Positions 1-10,615 of a stretch of DNA of 40,000 bases are shown here, one piece after another; the first letter of the stretch is position 1, and each line of letters starts with the position of its first letter. The notes beneath the pieces were generated by a model. The model had not been told where the DNA came from and did no database searches. It saw only the letters and a list, made by a program, of their open reading frames with translations. The translations under genes were made by a program, and so were the position numbers. The stretch comes from Apostichopus japonicus (Eukaryota > Echinodermata > Holothuroidea > Aspidochirotida > Stichopodidae). The DNA is taken from NCBI RefSeq assembly GCF_037975245.1, contig NC_092562.1:13988021-14028020 (forward strand), given 5' to 3'.

Positions 1-68
<68 letters not shown>
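1..68. repeat. (GATA)n microsatellite
   Basis: An uninterrupted ATAG tetranucleotide repeat of about 17 units opens the window and continues beyond its left edge. It lies in the intron upstream of the first visible exon of gene 1. Confidence 0.95.
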
Positions 69-69
<1 letters not shown>

Positions 70-580
70 CAGTGTATTTTATATTGTAGAACGTCATAGG
101 TCACTTGATCATGAGAGGTCAAACTTTGCAAAACGTGTACACGTCCCAAAATGACCGAAATGTGAGGGCAACTTTTTCCGAATTAAATTTTATGAAATCA
201 GTTTGACCGATTGCATAACAAACTTGCTGGAAATGTAAAATTAGTAATAATAATAATAATAAGAAGAAAAAAACACTCTGTTCTTATGAATTATATACAT
301 TAATATGTCCATGTCTATTGACAAAATAGATAAACGTGTGTAATAGCCTACCCACAAAGACGTAATGCTTGTTTGAATGAATTGTTTAATGGTATCTGTG
401 GAGCGTATTAACATACATTGTCAAAGGTCACAGTTTAGTTGAAAAAATACGGCTCAGTAACTTCAAAAAATGGTGAATCAAAACGATGACATCGTAGTGG
501 TATACAAGACCTCGCCAATGTTACCCAGTTTACAATTTCTTTTACTTTTTTCTTCTTTTTTATTCCCCCGTCAATTTCAG

Positions 581-919
581 CTAGCGTTGAGTACCTCTTT
601 GTGTCATTTGAGGACCGCCCAGAATTTGTAACGATTTCCTTGAACGACATGACGGTTGTACCGTACTTTCTGCAAGTCGGCGGACCATCACTGAAAGTAT
701 CGTGTCTCGCAATAGAAGGAAATACCGTGTCATTCTTTGCTCGAGATTCTAGTACTTTCATGGGTTATGTACTCGAGCAGACAGTTGACAACTTACTCTC
801 CGATGTTGACCAGACGATTACCGTATTTAGCGGAAACTTCGACTTTGCGTTAATTAGTATATTCGAATTCGTCAACGGTCTCAGTGTATGTACTGGATGC
901 AGTGGACAAGCATGCAACT
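581..919 (+). CDS. Gene 1 exon A: beta-rich extracellular module (partial gene)
   Basis: Acceptor TTTCAG at 575-580 and donor GTAAGT at 920 bound 339 nt (113 codons), phase 1 on both sides. The translation is rich in hydrophobic/hydroxylated alternation (SVEYLFVSFEDR at the start) and ends with a small cysteine cluster (CTGCSGQAC). Methionine 601 is internal and not a start, because the open frame runs from the acceptor. The exon matches gene 2 exon 5 (32238-32570, 333 nt) in phase and order: both have an LFV motif near the start and end with VC..C....C just before an 8-Cys exon. The fold cannot be named from the sequence; an Ig-like or jelly-roll domain is possible. An upstream coding exon must exist beyond the left edge. 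Confidence 0.85.
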
Positions 920-1602
920 GTAAGTGCAGTAACATTTCAACCCCATGACATGTTGTGAGAAAGATATGCACGAGGAACCCTTGTATAATGTATACAGAAG
1001 ATTCGCAAACTATATTGTGGTGCCCCATACAAAAATGTGTTTGTAGTGTGTTTGTGTGTGTTAAGGGGGGGGGGGGGTCAAATCACTTTTCGGTGCCGGG
1101 AGATTTTACCAAGTCCGTATTCCAAACTGTGTATAGTTGTCATATGTTCTAGGCATCGATTTTGATTGATAAGAGTCTGGTAGGCCGTGTTCAGTCCTCG
1201 TGGAAGATCTTGGGCCATGGGCTCTAAAAGGTTGTGGACCGCTGAGGGGGTGGGGGTGGGAGGGGGAAGACATTTCGAAGAGAAGGCTGGAGCATGTCAC
1301 TACCAAGAAAGAGGCTTATTGTTTTTTTAAGTTTTTAACGAGGAGACATTTTCTAATGATATACATTTTGTTTTCATATATACCTCTTAGCAAAAAAGGG
1401 CACTTTATTAATAACGAAAATGTACAAAATAATTTTTATATCTTGTGTAACGGAGGTTCTTAGTTTATTTGTTACTATTAATTGACATGTCATATAAGAT
1501 TAAACATTTTCCCTCCTAACTAACTTGTACGAAAAATTAGGCCTTCGTACTGCTCTCTTCTGTTTTCTTATGTTATTGTGTTATAATATTTCCATTTTGC
1601 AG
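920..1602 (+). other. Gene 1 intron with G-rich tracts
   Basis: Intron between exons A and B. It carries a run of about 12 G near 1066-1077 and a very strong G-quadruplex-type run at 1246-1266 (G5-T-G5-T-G3-A-G5). No other gene is visible. Confidence 0.8.
1246..1266 (+). other. Potential G-quadruplex motif
   Basis: Four G tracts (5, 5, 3 and 5 G) separated by single-base loops lie on the coding strand of the intron, so the motif would also be present in the pre-mRNA. Confidence 0.6.
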
Positions 1603-1734
1603 CGGATACGTGTAATTGTCCAGATGCATCATGTGGATTTTGCTTAACCTCGGATCTTGCGAGTTGTGTTTGTACTGACTCACAGGAAGGCGGTTGCGTA
1701 TACAACGACCCTGCAGTTGGCGCTGTCTGTGTTG
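1603..1734 (+). CDS. Gene 1 exon B: eight-cysteine module
   Basis: Acceptor TTTTGCAG ends at 1602 and donor GTAAGT begins at 1735. The exon is 132 nt (44 codons), phase 1-1. The translation contains eight cysteines in the order CNC, C, CGFC-like pair, CVC, C, C, that is, a compact disulfide-rich EGF-like unit. Gene 2 exon 6 (35211-35333, 41 codons) has the same eight cysteines, with the shared patterns CG.C, C.C and C.Y. Both follow the beta-rich exon and precede the two-exon Ig-like module. It is probably a linker EGF-like domain of the extracellular region. The cysteine spacing is not a textbook EGF, so a specific domain name is withheld. Confidence 0.85.
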
Positions 1735-1827
1735 GTAAGTGCTACCAAGGAAGGGAAGAATTGTGGCCGGGTATACCATTCACGATTCAGTGTGGTATGG
1801 AATCTTGTATTCTCTGGGATCGTTTAA

Positions 1828-2403
1828 AAAGGATTGGTTCAGGTGTTAGACATGTCTATTTTGTATGAAAGAGCACAAAAAGACAAAAAGAACAGTGAAG
1901 AAACTACCATGATAGCATGCTCTGTTAAGGAGATATGACACTTTGAAGATATCAAAATTTCTTTGAAAACGACTGGTGTAGAAAGACTTACTGTGAGGGT
2001 GTGACGTCACATCCTCACTTCCTAAACATTTGTGAATATATTTCTTTAAAAATTATTTACATTTTTTAACACATTTGAAAATAATATAATCAAAATTCCC
2101 CAGATGTTTAATCTTAAATGCTTCCTTTGACAAATATGAAATCTCCTGACATATCTTTTGGTTGAAAGTCATGAAATCTCACAAAATATTTAGAGAAATA
2201 AACAAAGACTTTTCAGGAATTTGAGGATGTGACATCACAGCTAGTCAGATTTCAGCAGTTTCTACACAATCTAGACCAAATCAACTTTACACTTGAATAT
2301 CTCTTTAACCGAAAAAGATATTTGAACAGTTTTTTCACCATTGTGTTTCTTTTATTGTCCTCTTTAACATACAATAAACATGTATGACAACTGAACCAAT
2401 CCT
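1828..2403. mobile_element. Foldback MITE with long terminal inverted repeats
   Basis: The left end AAAGGATTGGTTCAG (from 1828) is mirrored by CTGAACCAATCCTTT (to about 2405). The inverted similarity continues inward for over 100 bp on each side, including related gaggatgtgacatcac-type blocks near 1995-2018 and 2221-2238. TTAA flanks both ends (1824-1827 and 2404-2407), which would fit a TTAA target duplication, though AT-rich context makes this weak. There is no coding capacity. It sits in the gene 1 intron between exons B and C. Confidence 0.75.
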
Positions 2404-2869
2404 TTAAGTAAACGTGGAACACTTTGACGTCGCTTTATCATGCTGTGCGGAAGTTATGGAAGCATTTCACTTTCCACGCGCGTTAACGTGAATCGGACAA
2501 TGAAGCGTATTAAAAGACACAGATTTACAGCGTACGATTCGTGACACAATTACAACTTTACTATATCATACCCTCCTTCACGCGTATGCAAATCTGAGAA
2601 TTCACCCACCCTCAATCCAGCTCCCACCTCACCAAAATAAGATTTGTTGTACAAAAGGCGATTCGGAACTGCTATAGATGACAGCGAGTTTAACAAAAGT
2701 CTCAAAAGTTTTTTTTTTCTTTCTTGGAGTGCACTTGAGCCTGTTGATGCGAAGCTCCCATTTTGATCTCGGATCTCATCGCTTTGAACACATCTACTTT
2801 ATAGACCTGCAAGGTATCAACTTCAGAAAAAAAAGAGTATGAATGTTTCTTTCTCGTTTTCATCCAAAG
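2404..2869. other. Intron remainder, no recognised feature
   Basis: This stretch between the foldback element and exon C holds a short T-rich run near 2710 and the pyrimidine-rich acceptor tract (ttctttctcgttttcatccaaag). I see no gene, RNA or repeat with clear borders. Confidence 0.5.
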
Positions 2870-3205
2870 TGCCTTTCAGCAACATCGACGCCAGTTGTAT
2901 CGTACATAACCCAGTAGCTGAACGAAGGTCGGGAGGTGATGTGAACGTGGGTTTCGTTGTCTCCCCGTCAGAGACTGTTGGGGTAGTTCAGATGGCTATT
3001 CAACGTGCAGCCAAAACTGGCCGGTGGCCAACGTCTCTTCTTCCCAGATGGCAGGCCCTAACTACAAGTGCTAATCTACAATTAGGGTACAGGATGCCAG
3101 TCCAACCAAATGCACGAGGCCGGCGATTTGGCATCTTCGATACTGTCATCGACCGGGATGACGCAATCGTTGAAAATATCTTTTGCATCGCTACAGAGGG
3201 AAGTA
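2870..3205 (+). CDS. Gene 1 exon C: first half of two-exon ectodomain module
   Basis: The acceptor CCAAAG ends at 2869 and the donor GTAAGT begins at 3206. The exon is 336 nt (112 codons), phase 1-1. The methionine at 2839 lies upstream of the acceptor and is not used. An alternative AG at 2879 would break phase. The translation ends with a block shared with gene 2 exon 7: RGRRFG followed by F/Y and, near the end, IATE.S. The same relative position and near-identical length (112 versus 111 codons) make homology convincing despite low overall identity. The early D.C pattern (IDASC / IDAC) may be the first Ig cysteine. Function is presumably ligand-binding ectodomain. Confidence 0.85.
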
Positions 3206-3216
3206 GTAAGTTGAAG

Positions 3217-3255
<39 letters not shown>

Positions 3256-3256
3256 G
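3217..3256. repeat. (TA)n microsatellite
   Basis: A TA dinucleotide tract with single C and G interruptions starts about ten bases after the donor of exon C, inside the short intron C-D. Confidence 0.9.
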
Positions 3257-3374
3257 TATATTATATCATGATATCATTGGTTTGTGGAATTATATGTAAC
3301 GTTATAACAACGCTGACTTTTTGTTTTGTTTTGCATTTAAGCGTGGTTTTATCTGTTCCTTTTCTTTCCTTCAG

Positions 3375-3647
3375 GATTCAGAAATCAAGTTTTTACCCAG
3401 ACTTGCGTGCAAGGTTCGACGTGCCAGTTGTCTATAACAATGGATAACATTCGATTTCTGCCAGAAGTGCGATGGAGACGCACGGATTTGATAACTGGTG
3501 CTGTAACAGACTACCCGCAATTCGATGGCAGTTTGACGCTGATTCACAATCCAGTCATTAAAGCCAACCATGAAGGCGTATATGAAGGATACCGTGTGAA
3601 GAGGTACCTACGAACCTGGCATCCCATTTTATACCTTTACGTCAGAG
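3375..3647 (+). CDS. Gene 1 exon D: Ig-like half module
   Basis: The acceptor TTCAG ends at 3374 and the donor GTATGT begins at 3648. The exon is 273 nt (91 codons), phase 1-1. The translation has Ig-like landmarks: an early cysteine pair (TC....TC), a tryptophan (VRWRR), a GSLTLIHNPV strand and a tyrosine-corner-like HEGVYEGYR. The last 25 residues match gene 2 exon 8 at 16 positions, including GVYE, R.L R.WHP and YL.VR. In a typical Ig domain a Cys follows GVYE; here it is Gly (Val in gene 2). The next exon begins an EGF directly, an Ig-to-EGF order like that of Tie receptors. Confidence 0.88.
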
Positions 3648-3934
3648 GTATGTGAAATCAGCAAGCGGAATAAGCAAAAGCGATCAATATTTACCACAAA
3701 TAAACAAGTAACAAAGGTCGCGCACCACCAGCAACACCACGCACAATAGGCACATATAGACATATTCTAACACAGACTAACTTATTAATCTTATAACCCC
3801 CATGAAATGTTGTCTGTCAAGATGGCAAATGCTTCAAGCAACTGCGAAAAAAGGCAGAACAACTTCAACCATTCTGACATCAGTGATGGTGGTTTTAATA
3901 TCTAAACAGCCTCAAATGACTCTTGTTAAGACAG

Positions 3935-4021
<87 letters not shown>

Positions 4022-4243
4022 TAGATAGATATATATATATATATATAGATATATATATATATATATGTGCGTGTGTGTGTGTGTGTGTGTGTGCGTATAT
4101 ATACTTAGCATAGATTGCATAGTTACACATTATTAGCTATTTCTACTTGACTTTAAAAAAAAAATTATACTGTAAATAATTGCATTTATTACAATTGTGT
4201 ATTGACATGAATATAATGTCTATATTTAAATCATCTGTTACAG
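3648..4243 (+). other. Gene 1 intron, largely microsatellite
   Basis: Intron between exons D and E. Apart from the TA/GATA/GT tract at 3938-4103 nothing recognisable is seen. Confidence 0.8.
3938..4103. repeat. Compound (AT)n-(GATA)n-(GT)n microsatellite
   Basis: About 80 bp of pure AT is followed by short GATA interruptions, more AT, then about 13 GT units to 4094. The open frames of alternating Tyr/Ile through it are artefacts. Confidence 0.95.
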
Positions 4244-4372
4244 AATGTCCGACTGGAGCCTATGGAGCCTTGTGTGATAGTACTTGTCCAAACTGTAACA
4301 GTGGTATTTGCGATGTACAGACCGGTTTATGTCGCTGCTATCCAGGTTTCACGGGTACAAACTGTGAATTAC
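4244..4372 (+). CDS. Gene 1 exon E: laminin-type EGF module 1
   Basis: The acceptor TTACAG ends at 4243 and the donor GTAAGT begins at 4373. The exon is 129 nt (43 codons), phase 1-1, encoding one complete module. The eight cysteines follow the pattern C.....G..C...C..C...IC....GLC.C..GFTGTNC, typical of the EGF repeats of MEGF, Tie and scavenger-receptor proteins. It follows the Ig-like exon directly. Gene 2 exon 9, cut by the window edge, begins the equivalent module. Laminin-type EGFs usually act as rigid extracellular spacers or binding modules. Confidence 0.92.
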
Positions 4373-4983
4373 GTAAGTAGCATTTACAAAGTTAATAGAG
4401 AGAAAGTTACTTGAGAGTTACTTGAGTGTCTGATCGCACTAAGTATGGTTTATTCACCCTTCCCGAAGACACATGCATTAAACAATGTATGTGTCCTGTA
4501 CGTTTTGCAGTTTGTCGTTTCGTATATTAACCGCATATTAACCTTTTCCAGATGAGAGGTATCTTAATGGTATGAAACAGATGTGTAGGCCTAGGTATAG
4601 GCTAAATGTTGCAGTTGAATTGTATACGGTAGGTCACGACTTACTGTGCGGACAGTTTCGTCGGAGTATTAATAGTATACCGTAACAGAATCTTACTGCA
4701 TTTCGGATAACTAATCACAATATATTACTCTATATATAATGGAACAAAGAAACACAAGTATTTGCGTATATATGCAGTGAAAGACGTTACGCGGAAAATA
4801 AGTTGCCTCTATTATAATACTTCAACCTTATATACTCACTCTTTCCTGCCTCTACCAAAGATCGATCAAATCTGGCGATAGTTTAGCATATCCATCTGCC
4901 AGTATTTCCATCTTCTTTTCGACTCAGGTTTGTTATAAAGACTATACTGCACTTTATTGTTCCCTTTTCGTCATTTTTGATAG
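4373..4983 (+). other. Gene 1 intron, nothing recognised
   Basis: AT-rich intron between EGF exons E and F, with one TAGGCCTAGG motif near 4589. No repeat with borders and no coding signal was found. Confidence 0.6.
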
Positions 4984-5145
4984 CTTGTGGAGCGGCTAAT
5001 CTTATTGGTCAGAGTTGTGATATTAATTGCGATAATATCTTCCCTGGTACGGCTGGTAACGACTGCATCGAGCTCGAGATATGTAATCGTGAGGATCTTG
5101 GATGCCAATGTAGATCTGGTCTCCAGCTACCAGAGTGTACCATGG
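4984..5145 (+). CDS. Gene 1 exon F: laminin-type EGF module 2
   Basis: The acceptor TTGATAG ends at 4983 and the donor GTAAGT begins at 5146. The exon is 162 nt (54 codons), phase 1-1. Eight cysteines again fit a laminin-type EGF, with a longer C3-C4 loop (about 11 residues, with PGTAGND) than in module 1, and CQC then LPEC at the end. The frame joins cleanly to exons E and G. No gene 2 counterpart can be seen because gene 2 leaves the window before this point. Confidence 0.88.
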
Positions 5146-6006
5146 GTAAGTGTTATTTACGGTACATATTTATGACCGCCGGCATATATGTTAAATTTCC
5201 AACTTGCAATATGTTCTGTTTTATGATCTGACTGAATCTGGTCCGCAATTTATCTAACGCCCCGTTGCCTTCTATAGCAGCAGTTTCAATTTGATCAGTA
5301 TCGTTACAGCCATATTTTATTTTATTTTTTTATACTAAAAACTTGTTTTAAAAAAGAGTGTTTAATAAAATGGTTCATTACAGGACAAAAAAAAGATAGG
5401 ATGTGGTTTGTCAAAATTGCGGCCAGTTTAGTAACCAAATTGAAAATGGATAAGCGAGATATCTCTCCAACCCCCAATCCCTCAAACACCCATTACCTTC
5501 TCTCCACCTCCTAAACACTCTTATTCCACCTCTTTAAATCCCCGCCCAGTATCATATAGTAGCCAATAGTCCGTATTGATAAGATACGCTGCACGCTCAG
5601 TACAGTATAATCCTTGCGCCAAGCTGTTCGTTGCTATGGACACCAGGACCGGCCTAGAAATCGTTATTAATATACTGTGTCCAACGAATGTTAAATCTTC
5701 AGAACGGGGACATTTATTTTCCCCCGCGTGATTCGCGTATCCCGGTTTTTAAACGAGACCAGCTAACCACGTGACCCGGAGCTCGACTTGGCTTTCGCAT
5801 ATACTCCTCTGGTTGGCCGAGCTGTAATGAAAACCTTGTAAAAACCGACTGTATGAAGCGAGAGATGAATGTAAACACATTTGATCAAATAATATAACGA
5901 AAGAAAAACGGAAGATGCTTCTCACTAATCTCCTTCATGCTACTTTATATTTTCTATTCTTTCTCAAATGCAATTTTTAATCGATTTCACGTTCCTTTTT
6001 ATTCAG
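5146..6006 (+). other. Gene 1 intron, nothing recognised
   Basis: 860-nt intron between exons F and G. A C-rich stretch (5470-5550) and a more GC-rich block (5580-5830) look like unidentified repeat fragments. No open frame worth calling. Confidence 0.5.
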
Positions 6007-6098
6007 CTTGCCCGGCTGGAACATGGGGTACAAACTGCGCCCAGACTTGTTCTTGCACAGCCCTTGAAACGTGCGACCCCAGGCAGGGATGCGTCTAA
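6007..6098 (+). CDS. Gene 1 exon G: third EGF truncated by in-frame TAA (C-terminus)
   Basis: The acceptor TATTCAG ends at 6006. The phase-1 frame reads ACPAGTWGTNC..., a laminin-type EGF with cysteines C1 to C6, then GCV followed by TAA at 6096-6098. The stop falls where the C-x-C pair would continue, so C7 and C8 are missing. A good donor, GTGAGC, lies at 6107, only 8 nt after the stop. A matching acceptor (TTTATTTCAG) at 6533 leads to a non-coding exon. With the junction that close to the stop, nonsense-mediated decay would not be expected. Either this is a natural C-terminus of a soluble ectodomain protein, or a nonsense mutation in a longer receptor. A shift to another frame at the exon end would not restore a longer reading frame across 6534. 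Confidence 0.8.
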
Positions 6099-6533
6099 AG
6101 TATCACGTGAGCATTGTTTATCTTTATATCAGTTAATGTCGATCAATTTTGTTTTGCGATATTTTACTGATTACCTAAATCAGATAACGTTACATTCTGA
6201 CAGATTCAAATTTCATCTCGAATTAAGAGATTTTTTTTTTATTAATTTAAAGTTTCCCAATTTAGGCCTTAGCATTTGTTTCACAATCATGCAGAATATG
6301 TGTCTGACCCAACGAGAAACTTATTGACAATCTGATCAAATTTATATTAGCCTCCTGCACATTAAGTCTCATTGGTATTACTATATCTGGAGGGGATTGC
6401 TTCATGTTGTTCAGTATTAATGTTACTTTGAATATCACTAACCCGGGTTTATTTTAAAACAGAAACACACACTTTGATACAAGACTGTACACCGTGTTTT
6501 TCAGGTCTATAATCAATTTTTTTTTTATTTCAG

Positions 6534-7198
6534 ATTCCCATCAATTTGAACCGTGAAGAAAAAGGACCGGACAGAAACCACGTGACTATGGAGTTTGCCA
6601 TGGAAACTTTAAACAGTTCCCATTTTAAGTTTAGTTAGAGAGTAACAGTGCTGTTTGTTTAATGTCAGGTGATCGGGTTTAAAAGTTAATGTTTGTACAA
6701 AGAAAAATCAAAAGATTTGAAACAATGTAAGACAAATCTTTGATCTTGCAACATCATTTTTTTTTTTATATACTTTCAAAATGTTTAATATTTTACAGGT
6801 ATTTGGAAAGTAAGTTCAAGACAAATACATTATTTGAAAGGTTTACATTTCGTCAGAACAAAACAAAACCCGTAAACGTTCTTTTAGCTGCATTTGATAC
6901 TTCGCCACCAATATCAAGAGAAACAGATCAAAACAAAGAGACAATTTTTTCATGACCTGGCAGATTTTGGAAGAATTTAGAGTTTCACTTGATATAAATG
7001 ACGGTTGAATGATTCAGCTGCAAAATATTGTTTTTTTTTTCTGTTTCTTTTTCAACTTTCATTCATATTCGAGCCTTTTCTTTTCTTTTTCTTTTCTAAA
7101 ATGGTGTGTGGTTTTACAGTTTTAAGCATTATATTCTAGAGAGCAAAGAAGAAAAAAAAAACATAGACTGTTTTTATATGTGTGTTCTGCATATTAAA
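6534..7198 (+). other. Probable 3' UTR exon of gene 1
   Basis: A strong polypyrimidine tract and CAG end at 6533. After joining to donor 6107 all frames meet stops quickly (TGA within about 20 nt in the continuing frame), so this exon would be untranslated. No AATAAA was found; ATTAAA at 7193-7198 is the only candidate poly(A) signal. The exon end is uncertain. Confidence 0.4.
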
Positions 7199-7199
7199 G

Positions 7200-9900
7200 G
7201 GAGTGAAGACTCGCGCACAAAGAAATATCTGATGCCGGTAATCTGACCTAGTTTCGAATGAGGTGTAACAGAAGTGTTAGACACCACCATCGATCCCAGA
7301 AAATACACACACAGCTTGCTACCGTCGGTAATTAGACACTAGTGTACAGTCAATACATGTAGCTACAGTCAAAACCCACAACACTGTGTAAATAGCAGCG
7401 ATGGACATCTCAGGTCCAGAAAAAAAAGTTAACAAGGTATCACGTTTCATTACTGTCTGCATTTTGTAGAGACACGAACAAAACGTCACTTGCAAGCAAC
7501 TGAAGTTAACTTTACCAGCAAAGGGCGGCACGCGGTTGGCGAGTCTTCAATGCCTTTAAATCTTTTATCAAACCGATGCTGTAAGAACGAGAGGTTGCCG
7601 GGATTCTGGCAACGCCGTTAAAAGGATTTTGAAAGAGAGTATAGATGACATAGTATGCAGAATCTGTGATGTTATAACGGCAAACCTTCTTCAAATGCGT
7701 TACTCTCCTATTATAATCTTCATCTTGATTTATCCTTGCCATACGATATACCTATAACGTTTGTTCGGCAGGCTAACAAAGTTCCATCCGACACACCGCT
7801 CCTTCAACAAGGCCACAATTTCAATGTATAAACATTAAGGTTTGTGTGAAAAGATAGTACGTGGCGATTAAACAGGTCTAATGAGTATCGTGGGGATTAC
7901 ACCAGATCCCCGCCCACCCCACCCCTAACCCCACAAATACACAACCAGATCCGCGCCCCATCGCACCCCTACCACCCCCCCCAAAAAAAAACAAAAAAAA
8001 AACACACACAAACTGAGTATTAAACTAAATGACTTTGGTTTGTTTTAATTTTTGTGTGGTAGGGTGTGGTATGGGAATTAAGTTCGAAAACCGTAAGTGG
8101 GCTGTGAAGGGTCTAGTAACAATCATTTATTGGAATGGAAACTTTTTGCGGCTTCATTAACAATAGTAATAATAATAATGATGATGACGATGATGATGAT
8201 GACGATGACGATGACGATTGCGATGACGATGATAATAATAATAATAAGATTAACATGATTAAGTGACAATCTCATCAAGAAAACCAGAAACCAAAACTGC
8301 AGTGTGGTTTCAATGATGCTACATCAATATGAATGGGACACACTAGACTGTAGCGAATAGCCAGGATGACCAACATACTTCAATCCAAGTAGTACAGCAA
8401 AAAGCATTTAGATATGACAAACAGTATTCACATTGGCAGCTGATAACCGAGATGGCATTTTTCGTTGTATTCAGCATACAGATTGATCTCTACCAAAGAC
8501 AACAGGCTTATTTTCAGGTCTCGACAAATATGTTTTAAAGTACTCGCTACTTGGCGACCGTGACTAAAATTTAATCCCCAAAACGCCAAATTCACTTGCT
8601 ACTATTATTCCTGTGCAAGTCTCCATAGTACAGATCTTCAACATCAATACATTCTGTTAACAAAGGTTAAGCACTTATAGTCAGATACCTGGTGCTACGT
8701 TATTCCACATTGGAAAATGAATTTTCTGTGCAGTACGAAATTTTTCCACTAAAAGTAAGTGATGAACAAAGTAAAACATGTCGCAGAAACATAAATAAGC
8801 AGCTAGGCCTACTGTACTGTCTCAAACAATTAAAAAACACACATACGAAGATAGCTTGGCTTCTGTTACATTAGGGCTCCTCTATAGTACTAGGCATATC
8901 TTACTAGTACTAGGCGCGAATCTTGAGCCTATACAGTACCCCATTGCTACTTTGAATCGCTACTCGCGTAGCGCGACGTCGTACATTTTCCGAATTATTG
9001 ATCTTGTCTTTTAGCTGCAGATTGGCGCGCGCAAAAAATCACTATTACTCATTTACACTGACTAAATCATGCGATTTTTTACGCAATGAAAATCTAAGGT
9101 TGAAGGAGCATCCATCTTCCATAAACTCCTAGCAGCAATAACAGCATACTTGTCTTAAAGCTCTTTACATATTTGTATATTTTGCGAATTATGACTGATG
9201 GCTAGTAGGAAAATGCTTTTAAGAAATGATTTAGGAGATGTTTTGCTACCTCAATTGTATTGGTACTCTGACTGGTATTCTAGTGTTAACGAATCCAATT
9301 TTAACCCGTTGCTGGCCTAGACAACATACACTTGCTCATAGGCCTAGCCAGGTTTGTTCGAGTTGTCCCATAATCATAAACGTGACGAAAGTCGAACGTT
9401 ACTTTTAAGGCCTAGCTGTGTAGAAACTGGTGGAAGAGACTACACAACTTGAGATCAACAGCCGATCCAGACACAGCTCATGAACTCACTGCCAAACTAA
9501 CACCGTTTAACACAATTAATTCGCACTGAGATTGGTCATAGTCAACAATCTAACTAGGCGACAGTTAAGTTTCGTAAACGGCGCCTGGTTATTTCCCCAA
9601 CGTAACTACATCCAAACCTGAAGTTTTCATTTGGCAGTGCATCTCGACAATTGCGAAATACGACAGAAAATGTCCATATCACCGATGTTTGTACAAACAG
9701 TACACCCTTTGCAATATATGTAGCGAACGTGGGCAGCGAAGGGACATACTGAAGCCTATATAGATTAGCTAAAGTTGTGAGTTTTGACTCGATTCTACGG
9801 ATGCCCATAAGCTAATTTCCAGTTGCCAGCAGCCTCCTAGACTTACGAGGCGTAACGCACATGTTATCTAATAGGCTGGTCAGTGGGAGATACGGTAGAT
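7200..9900. other. Intergenic region, no gene recognised
   Basis: Beyond a C-rich/A-rich patch at 7900-8010 and the trinucleotide tract at 8166-8248 I see no supported gene. Minus-strand open frames at 7319-7742 and 9554-9808 lack splice support or recognisable motifs. Confidence 0.5.
8166..8248. repeat. Trinucleotide repeat (TAA/GAT/GAC)n
   Basis: A mosaic of AAT, ATG and ACG triplets, roughly symmetric (AAT blocks at both ends, GAC/GAT in the middle). Confidence 0.9.
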
Positions 9901-9904
9901 TATA

Positions 9905-10348
9905 AAACAAGGTTTCCATAATTTGGCCTCTGGTGACTCCAAATGACCTATCACCTCAATAAAAAACAATACGCTTCTTGCACTGAATGTGTCACAACTA
10001 CATACTAAATATGGGATGGTCCAATCATCCCTTCTTGAGATATCGTGTTTACAAAGTTTTTACATTTGACCCCTAGTGACCCCAAATGACTTGTTACCTC
10101 CACATAAAACAATAGGCGTCTTTACTTAATGTGGTACTTCTTCACATGACATACAAGATTGATCCAAGCTTCCCTTCTTGAAATATTGTGTTTACAATAT
10201 TTTCACAATTTGAACACTGGTGACCCCAAATAACCATTGACTTTCTCTCAAAACTATAAGCTTCTGCTACTTAATGTGGTACACCTATATACTCACCAAA
10301 TACGAGATTGGTCCAAGTTTCCCTTCTTGAGATATCGTGTTTACAAGC
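9905..10348. repeat. ~144-bp tandem repeat, about three diverged copies
   Basis: The block GTGAC(T/C)CCAAATGAC recurs at 9933, 10076 and 10220 (periods 143 and 144). Each copy ends with a form of CTTCTTGAGATATCGTGTTT. Copy 3 breaks off near 10348. A single diverged relative lies at about 26895-27000. The unit looks like an interspersed repeat that is sometimes tandem; its class is not identified. Confidence 0.85.
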
Positions 10349-10615
10349 AAGGCGTCGCAAACACACGCCCATATACATACACAAACTCATCCACCTGCAT
10401 GACTGCATATGTTACGATTATCATCGAAACCAAAACTGGGAGCCTTCTCTGCAGTGCTACACTCTCTACAACTACATCCTTCAATTTAATTCCTGTCAAA
10501 TTTTCTTGCTCCATTAGAGGTCACTGAACTTATAGTTTGTACATGCACAATGTGCCATTGATCAGGTCTGATGGGGTAGTCTGTGATATCTCTTCCTCAA
10601 TTCCACAACAACTAA

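Larger units (their letters stand above)
581..7200 (+). other. Gene 1 (5'-partial): Ig/EGF ectodomain gene, Tie-receptor-like, truncated
   Basis: Gene-level entry. Seven coding exons (581-919, 1603-1734, 2870-3205, 3375-3647, 4244-4372, 4984-5145, 6007-6098) join in one open frame through phase-1 junctions. A probable 3' UTR exon starts at 6534. The 5' part, including any signal peptide, lies left of the window. In order, the product has a beta-rich module, an 8-Cys module, a two-exon module ending Ig-like, two complete laminin-type EGFs and a third EGF cut by TAA. Ig modules followed directly by EGF repeats recall the ectodomain of Tie-type receptor tyrosine kinases, but no transmembrane or kinase exon follows. 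The 3' boundary is approximate; the only poly(A)-like signal seen is ATTAAA at 7193-7198. The coding assignment is strong and the family name tentative. Confidence 0.7.

Noticed and set aside
2839-3447. 202-codon + open frame starting at Met 2839
   Set aside because: It runs through the true exon C (2870-3205) but its start is in the intron and its end reads through a (TA)n intron tract; the splice sites and the gene 2 match define the exon instead.
3912-4130. Minus open frames of alternating Tyr/Ile and Thr/His
   Set aside because: Products of TA and GT microsatellites; the same applies to the frames at 20140-20479.
7319-7742. Overlapping minus open frames downstream of gene 1
   Set aside because: No recognised motif, no promoter or splice pattern; consistent with chance frames.
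9554-9808. 84-codon minus open frame
   Set aside because: No motif or partner exon; borders the 144-bp repeat region.
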